64,000 nt of DNA from contig CATQHI010000003.1 in the NCBI GenBank assembly GCA_958295895.1, positions 62,001-126,000 of the forward strand, read 5' to 3'. The notes beneath the pieces are model-generated. The model did no database searches. It was not told the origin of the DNA and saw only the letters and a list, made by a program, of their open reading frames with translations. Both the position numbers and the translations under genes were made by a program. The DNA comes from Saprospiraceae bacterium. GTDB taxonomy: Bacteria > Bacteroidota > Bacteroidia > Chitinophagales > Saprospiraceae. This document shows positions 59,510 to 64,000 of the stretch, piece after piece. How positions within the stretch are numbered: the first letter of the stretch is position 1; each line of letters begins with the position of its first letter.

Positions 59510-60016
59510 ATGGAGCTGGTAGAGATAGGGCGCACCGGAAGGCCGCACGGGGTGAAGGGAGAGCTGGGTCTGCACGTGGAGGAGCTGTACGTAGACGATC
59601 TGCTACGGGCTAAGGCCGTACTGATCGGGGAGCCGGCTATACCGTACTTCGTGCGGCAATTCCGAGCCGGCGGTAAACTGACCGTTACACTGGAAACCTT
59701 TACGACGCGGGAGCAGGTGAGCCTGCTGGCCGGTCTGCCCCTGTGGCTACCCAGCGATCAGGTCACCGTAGAGGAGGAGGAAGCGATCACCCCCTGGGAC
59801 GCGCTGATCGGCTACCGGATCGTAGCGGAGGGCTACCCCGTACTGGGCCCGATCGTCGACATCGTGGACCTACCCGAGCACTACCTGGCGGAGATCGAGC
59901 ACGGGGGGAAAACCGTCTACATCCCCCTGCACGACGACCTCGTGATCGCCGTGCGGGAGAAGGAGGAGATGGTGGACATGGACCTACCGGGGGGCTTGCT
60001 CGAACTAGGGTCCTAG
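59510..60016 (+). CDS. rimM: Ribosome maturation factor RimM
   Basis: A 168-residue 16S rRNA-processing factor that binds ribosomal protein S19. From the ATG at 59510 it begins MELVEIGRTGRPHGVKGELG, the family signature. The C-terminal PRC-barrel domain (WDALIGYRIVAEGYPVLGPI, YLAEIEHGGKTVYIPLHDDLV) is complete. An upstream extension into 59474 is arginine-rich and unlike RimM. Its stop TAG shares three bases with the stop of the convergent sorting-domain protein. Confidence 0.95.
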   Translation: MELVEIGRTGRPHGVKGELGLHVEELYVDDLLRAKAVLIGEPAIPYFVRQFRAGGKLTVTLETFTTREQVSLLAGLPLWLPSDQVTVEEEEAITPWDALIGYRIVAEGYPVLGPIVDIVDLPEHYLAEIEHGGKTVYIPLHDDLVIAVREKEEMVDMDLPGGLLELGS

Positions 60017-61002
60017 CGCTTCACGACCTTGCCGGACTGGCGGCCCTGGGGCCCGTCGATGTGGTAGAGGTAGAGGCCGGCGGGGAGGTCCGCCAGGGAC
60101 CAATTGATTTGGGCATCGCTGGTGTAAAATTGGGAGGCAGTAGAGCGTACATTACGCCCCCCTAAATCGTGAAGGGAAGCACTGTATCTTCCGGATGTAG
60201 GTGGTACAAAACTGATGGCGACTTGATCGAAGGTAGGATTTGGCGCTACCGTAGTCTGATAGGTTGCTACCGGTTGACGGGTAGATATCACCACGTCGGG
60301 GTCAACGGTAGTGAACATGAACATCTCGGCATTCAATCCCCAAAAGTTCTCCACGGTGGTGTAGGCACCGTTTGCCTTTACCTCAAATACGTCAGTACCT
60401 TCACCGCAATCCTCAAGGGTGCTATAGATGCCAATATCTCCACCAAAGCCCTCGTAAACATCGCTGAAGTCGATATAAACCCAGAAGGAATCGCGGTCGA
60501 GCACTGGGGGATTCGGAAAGGTAAAGCGGGTGAAGCGGATAAGGGAGTCGGGGCGAATTACATCGCCAATGCGCACACTATCACTAGTTGCCAGAAGGCG
60601 ACCTAATGTGCTATCTGCGTTGATATCATTGTAGATTCGAGCCGAAAGGACGAGGTCATCAATCATGGAGTCAGGTCGGGCGAAGGCCACTCCTACTTCT
60701 GTAATCTGGTACCGGTCCTGTCCGGGGTAGACGAAGCGTTGGATCTTAGCTTGGTCTAGAAGGGTGTTGGTTCCAAACACATACCCTGAGTCGGATTCTA
60801 CTCTGAAGCTATAGAGGGCTATTGAATCAGCGCACTCCTCTCCGCCGATCGATACGGGAAAGATTCTTTCCGGAACCGATTTAGTGATTTCCGCCCTACG
60901 GATCTGTGGTAATTTTTGCTGTACGTTCTCCACCCAGGATTGTTGGCCGAAGGCCGCGGCAGCAAGTAAAAAGAAAAGTCCGAAGAGGTAAAGTTTCATC
61001 AT
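60013..61002 (-). CDS. Type IX secretion substrate with type A sorting domain
   Basis: A 329-residue secreted protein. The signal peptide is MMKLYLFGLFFLLAAAAFGQ. The body is beta-rich with no enzyme motif I recognise (VFGTNTLLDQAKIQRFVYPG, SFWVYIDFSDVYEG). The last 75 residues are a type A C-terminal sorting domain: VAPNPTFDQVAISF, then SLHDLGGRNVRS, and LADLPAGLYLYHIDGPQGRQ. Such domains are cut off as the protein crosses the outer membrane via PorT-containing machinery. A close paralogue is next to it. Confidence 0.85.
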   Translation of the reverse strand: MMKLYLFGLFFLLAAAAFGQQSWVENVQQKLPQIRRAEITKSVPERIFPVSIGGEECADSIALYSFRVESDSGYVFGTNTLLDQAKIQRFVYPGQDRYQITEVGVAFARPDSMIDDLVLSARIYNDINADSTLGRLLATSDSVRIGDVIRPDSLIRFTRFTFPNPPVLDRDSFWVYIDFSDVYEGFGGDIGIYSTLEDCGEGTDVFEVKANGAYTTVENFWGLNAEMFMFTTVDPDVVISTRQPVATYQTTVAPNPTFDQVAISFVPPTSGRYSASLHDLGGRNVRSTASQFYTSDAQINWSLADLPAGLYLYHIDGPQGRQSGKVVKR

Positions 61003-61092
61003 CTTGAAGTGTTAGAGTGCGTCAGTTGTACCCAATATATCACAGGTTTAGCTAAATAGTTTCAAAATTCCCGTAGATGTTGATAGAAATTG

Positions 61093-62103
61093 CTACCGCT
61101 TTATCATCTTTCCCGACTGTCGCCCCTCCGGTCCATCAATGTGGTAGAGATAAAGCCCGGCCGCCAGGTCAGCAACGGACCAATCAACCACTAGCTGCGC
61201 TCCAGCGCCAGCGCGCGGCTCGCTTTTGAGTAGCACCCTGCCCGCCAGATCCGTCAGCATCGCGCTGTACCGGCTGGGAGACTGGGGTGCCTCGAAGCGA
61301 AGGCTGTAAAATTTGGTAGCCGGATTGGGGAAGGCCTTGACGCGGTAATTGGCCAGTCGTGGCGTACCGATGCCTACAGTGGTGGAATCGTCAACGGTGA
61401 CTTCGAAGAACAACTCCGCATCATCGGCGTAGATATTTTTGTAGGTATCTACCGTCTCTGACTGGCCATCATCCGTAATGATGATAACGTTATCACCGTC
61501 CCCACACTCCGGAACAGTCGAAAGTAGGCCAATATAAGGCGGTGGATCAGTCGCATAGGCACGACTGAAATCAATAGCAACGAAGAATGAGGCATCGTTC
61601 AGCAGTATAGGCTCCGAGAAAGTGAAGCTCGTGAACAATAATTCAGTCTGGCTCACCCGCAAATCACCAGCACGTATCGAGTCACTTTCTCCCATAAAAG
61701 TGTACTCACCACCGTCGGGTCCGGGGTCTGAAATGACTAGTGCGGTAAGGTAAACATCATCAGCTCCTTCTCCCGGAAATTCGAAGGCTGTAGCTACAGC
61801 GGTAATTCGGAAAGCGCCGGCATTAGGATTCACAATCCGCTGGCCTACGACAACATCACCGAACAGGTTACTACCGAATACAAAGCCGGTATCTGGAATT
61901 CTCTGTGGATCAGAACCTGCTGTGAAGCACGGCAAGTCAGCCGCCGGTGGCAAGAGGACGTCTTCGGCGCGCTTATCAGGAATTTGCTTGGTTGATGGAG
62001 CAAAAGTGTAACTGCGGGTGTCGTGGGTACGTATATGGTTGCTACGCTGTGCACCCAACAGTAGGGGAAAAAGGAACACAAACAGAAGTGAAGATTTCAT
62101 CAT
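61093..62103 (-). CDS. Type IX secretion substrate with type A sorting domain (paralogue)
   Basis: A 336-residue paralogue of the neighbour at 60013, sharing the same plan: signal peptide (MMKSSLLFVFLFPLLLGAQ), a body with DTGFVFGSNLFGDVVVGQRIVNP matching SGYVFGTNTLLDQAKIQRFVYP, and a sorting domain (FPNPATKFYSLRFEAPQ, LTDLAGRVLLKS, LAAGLYLYHIDGPEGRQ). The tandem pair probably arose by duplication. The function of the body domain is unknown. The 93-bp gap to ribE holds no feature I can support. Confidence 0.85.
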   Translation of the reverse strand: MMKSSLLFVFLFPLLLGAQRSNHIRTHDTRSYTFAPSTKQIPDKRAEDVLLPPAADLPCFTAGSDPQRIPDTGFVFGSNLFGDVVVGQRIVNPNAGAFRITAVATAFEFPGEGADDVYLTALVISDPGPDGGEYTFMGESDSIRAGDLRVSQTELLFTSFTFSEPILLNDASFFVAIDFSRAYATDPPPYIGLLSTVPECGDGDNVIIITDDGQSETVDTYKNIYADDAELFFEVTVDDSTTVGIGTPRLANYRVKAFPNPATKFYSLRFEAPQSPSRYSAMLTDLAGRVLLKSEPRAGAGAQLVVDWSVADLAAGLYLYHIDGPEGRQSGKMIKR

Positions 62104-62196
62104 CGTGGTAGTTAGTGGGGTTACGGTTTCTTACCTTTAAGGTCACGCCAATCTACCGGCTACACAAGCCACCAAGTTCACTTTAGCAAAACTTTA

Positions 62197-62784
62197 TCAC
62201 CGCCGGTACGCCGCCCACTGCCGCGCAATGTACTTCCCGATAATGTCGAACTCCAGGTTCACACTGCTCCCCGGACGCAACTCCCGAAAGTTGGTATGGT
62301 CGTGGGTGTAGGGGATAATGGCTACCCGGAAGGTATCGTCCGTAGGCTCGACTACCGTCAGGCTCACACCGTTGATGCACACGCTGCCCTTGTCCACCAG
62401 TAGATCGTCCGTACCGTAGCGGAAGGTGTAGTACCAGCTACCGCCGCTTTCCCGTACCTCCAGGCACTCCCCAACGGTATCCACGTGACCCTGCACAATG
62501 TGGCCGTCTAGGCGCCCGCCAGCTACCGTAGCGCGCTCCAAGTTTACGACGCCACCTACCTCCCAGTCTCCCAGGCGAGTGCGGTTGAGGGTCTCCAGCA
62601 CGGCGGTAACGGTGTGGGTACCGTCACCAAGCGCGACAACGGTCAGGCACACCCCATCGTGCGACAGGCTCTGATCTATCCTTAGCTCCGCACTGATGGG
62701 GCTACGCACCGTAAAGTGTACATTGCTTTGCTCGCGCTCCACGGCTGTGATAGTGCCGGCCGCCTCGATGATCCCGGTAAACAT
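62197..62784 (-). CDS. ribE: Riboflavin synthase, alpha subunit
   Basis: A 195-residue enzyme made of two lumazine-binding domains. It starts MFTGIIEAAGTITAVE. SLSHDGVCLTVV and GHIVQGHVDTVGEC mark the first domain and its junction, and GSVCINGVSLTVV the second. It dismutates two 6,7-dimethyl-8-ribityllumazine molecules into riboflavin, the substrate of RibF at 43786. It follows the GH31 gene by 27 bp... on the opposite side: ribE is upstream of GH31's stop, both on the minus strand and not clearly co-transcribed beyond the shared direction. Confidence 0.95.
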   Translation of the reverse strand: MFTGIIEAAGTITAVEREQSNVHFTVRSPISAELRIDQSLSHDGVCLTVVALGDGTHTVTAVLETLNRTRLGDWEVGGVVNLERATVAGGRLDGHIVQGHVDTVGECLEVRESGGSWYYTFRYGTDDLLVDKGSVCINGVSLTVVEPTDDTFRVAIIPYTHDHTNFRELRPGSSVNLEFDIIGKYIARQWAAYRR

Positions 62785-62811
62785 GGTAGAAAAAATTAAC
62801 GGTTAGATACC

Positions 62812-64000
62812 TTACTCAATGACGACCGTCCGGAAGTCGAAGGGGACAACAACCGAGGCCGTCCGCTGGTCGAACTGCAGGGCGTGGGGAAGCAACTGCC
62901 CGTCGACCGTCACGCGACCCGGAGGGTGGCTGAGGCCCACCAGCCGAATGTTGGCAAAGCGAAAGCTGGCGTTGTACTGACCGTTGACCTCCTGCGTAAG
63001 GGTGATCTGCCGCCCGGCGCGCTGCATTCCGTACTTGCGCAGGGTGTACTGCTTGACCCGGTAGCCGTAGCCCTCGCCGGCATCCCAGTACAGCGCGCTG
63101 CTCCCGGTGTCGGCTAAGAAGAGCGATAGGTGCAAGGTCTCCGCTGTCGCTAACTGGCGAGTGTACTGCACCTTATCGACGGTAGGTAGTATGGCCCCGG
63201 CCCGAACAAATATCGGCAGTCGGTCGGCCTTGATGCGCACCCGCAGCCTCTGCTGTCCACCGTAGTGCTTGCCCGTCCAGAAATCGTACCAGTCTCCCTT
63301 CGGTAGGTAGATGTTCATCGTTTTTACCCCCGCTTCTACCACCGGGCACACCATAAGGTCGTCACCGGCCAGGAACTGATCGCCGTACTTGCGGCACTGT
63401 GGATCGGTCTGGTCGTAGAAAAAGAGGTTGCGTAGTACCGGTGTGCCAGTCTCTATGTGGTGGCGAAAGGCGGTATACAGGTAGGGGAGCAGCTTGTACC
63501 GCATCTCGATGGCCAGCCGGTTGCGTCGGGTGTGCTCGCCGCCGTGGGCCCAGGGTTCCTGGTCCTGGCGATCCTCCTGCTCGGCCTTTTTGACCTCGGC
63601 CGCCTCGGCCTCCGCCGCCCCGTCGGTGTTGTTGCCCATGCTGTGAATACGCATTAGGGGGTGGAACACGGCCAGTTGCAGCCAGCGGGTCAGTAGCTCC
63701 GGGGTGGGATCGTCCACAAAGCCGCCGATATCGCTGCCCACGAAACTGTAGCCGCTGATGGATAGCCTCAGCGACTGCCGGTTCGCCAGCGCCAGGTGCT
63801 CCCAGCTGGCTACGTTGTCGCCCGTCCAGAGCGAGGCGTAGCGCTGTCCGCCACTGAAGTTAGCCCTGGCCAGTAGGAAGGGGCGTTTGGCGGGTTGCAG
63901 CGACTTGAGCCCATCGTGGGTAGCGCGCGTCATCTGCATCCCGTACACGTTGTGGGCCTTCTTGTGGTCGCCGCGGTGGCCGTCGAAGTCGTGCCGCACG
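62812..64000 (-). CDS. Glycoside hydrolase family 31 enzyme, partial (N-terminus beyond window edge)
   Basis: The last 396 residues or so of a GH31 alpha-glucosidase/alpha-xylosidase. RPFLLARANFSGGQRYASLW followed by TGDNVASWEHL contains the acid/base Asp, and FVGSDIGGF and RWLQLAVFHPLMRIHS line the active site. The nucleophile (in the DMNEP segment) would be just outside the window. A short Glu/Lys/Ala-rich insert (EAEAAEVKKAEQEDRQ) interrupts the barrel. C-terminal beta domains follow. The gene continues past base 64000; the ribE gene lies 27 bp downstream of its stop on the same strand. Confidence 0.92.
   Translation of the reverse strand, partial: VRHDFDGHRGDHKKAHNVYGMQMTRATHDGLKSLQPAKRPFLLARANFSGGQRYASLWTGDNVASWEHLALANRQSLRLSISGYSFVGSDIGGFVDDPTPELLTRWLQLAVFHPLMRIHSMGNNTDGAAEAEAAEVKKAEQEDRQDQEPWAHGGEHTRRNRLAIEMRYKLLPYLYTAFRHHIETGTPVLRNLFFYDQTDPQCRKYGDQFLAGDDLMVCPVVEAGVKTMNIYLPKGDWYDFWTGKHYGGQQRLRVRIKADRLPIFVRAGAILPTVDKVQYTRQLATAETLHLSLFLADTGSSALYWDAGEGYGYRVKQYTLRKYGMQRAGRQITLTQEVNGQYNASFRFANIRLVGLSHPPGRVTVDGQLLPHALQFDQRTASVVVPFDFRTVVIE

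Overview
The window comes from a GC-rich member of the Bacteroidota, most like the Saprospiria/Lewinella group. This rests on the gliding protein GldG, the type IX secretion protein PorT, two proteins with type IX C-terminal sorting domains, futalosine-route menaquinone biosynthesis (MqnB), DUF4331 and ChaN lipoproteins, and promoter elements of the Bacteroidota TAnnTTTG type. It is almost entirely coding. No gene-free stretch exceeds 300 bases, and there is no rRNA, tRNA, CRISPR array, insertion sequence or phage module.

Layout. 1-10990: tandem DUF4331 proteins, an aguA-asparaginase-cutC operon, a lipoprotein of the formylglycine-generating-enzyme family, PBP1C, a DNA-repair-type radical SAM protein and a TPR protein. 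11144-17301: gyrA, ubiE (one frameshift), porT, tpiA, bioB. 17328-21722: a minus-strand run gldG - phospholipase C-like - mannosyltransferase that continues into bioB. 21868-30713: haloperoxidase/PAP2 lipoprotein, dgkA, chaN, an SDR, wbqC, dynamin-like GTPase, pseudouridine synthase, PspC and pabB-pabC. 30785-40355: a tightly coupled nine-gene operon (below). 40318-43769: START-domain protein, a double DUF1080 protein and a Tat-exported oxidoreductase. 43786-48676: ribF, a GT2 glycosyltransferase, ilvC and glpD, with six apparent indels in ribF, the GT2 gene and glpD. 48718-64000: membrane protein, mutS2, mrp, an addA-like helicase with mqnB, ilvA, a PfkB kinase, rimM, two type IX substrates, ribE and a GH31 enzyme cut by the window edge.

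The most interesting object is the operon at 30785-40355. In order it encodes inositol-3-phosphate synthase, an HD-domain protein, a methyltransferase, a Gfo/Idh/MocA dehydrogenase, a metallo-beta-lactamase-fold protein with a zinc ribbon, a YcaO enzyme, a xylose-isomerase-like TIM barrel, a GT4 glycosyltransferase and a PIG-L deacetylase. Most stop and start codons overlap. The inositol synthase, GT4 and PIG-L trio matches the first steps of mycothiol biosynthesis. The dehydrogenase plus TIM barrel resembles inositol/inosose chemistry, and YcaO adds an ATP-dependent amide- or thio-forming step. There is no RiPP precursor, no cyclodehydratase partner and no MshC-like ligase. I infer an undescribed inositol-glycoside metabolite, possibly a thiol or a thioamide.

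Three genome-level patterns stand out. A 19-bp GC-rich sequence recurs at least eight times, four of them exact. Intergenic palindromes are built on CACAGAG motifs. Many promoters place a TAnnTTTR element only 4-7 nt before the start codon, which implies leaderless mRNAs.
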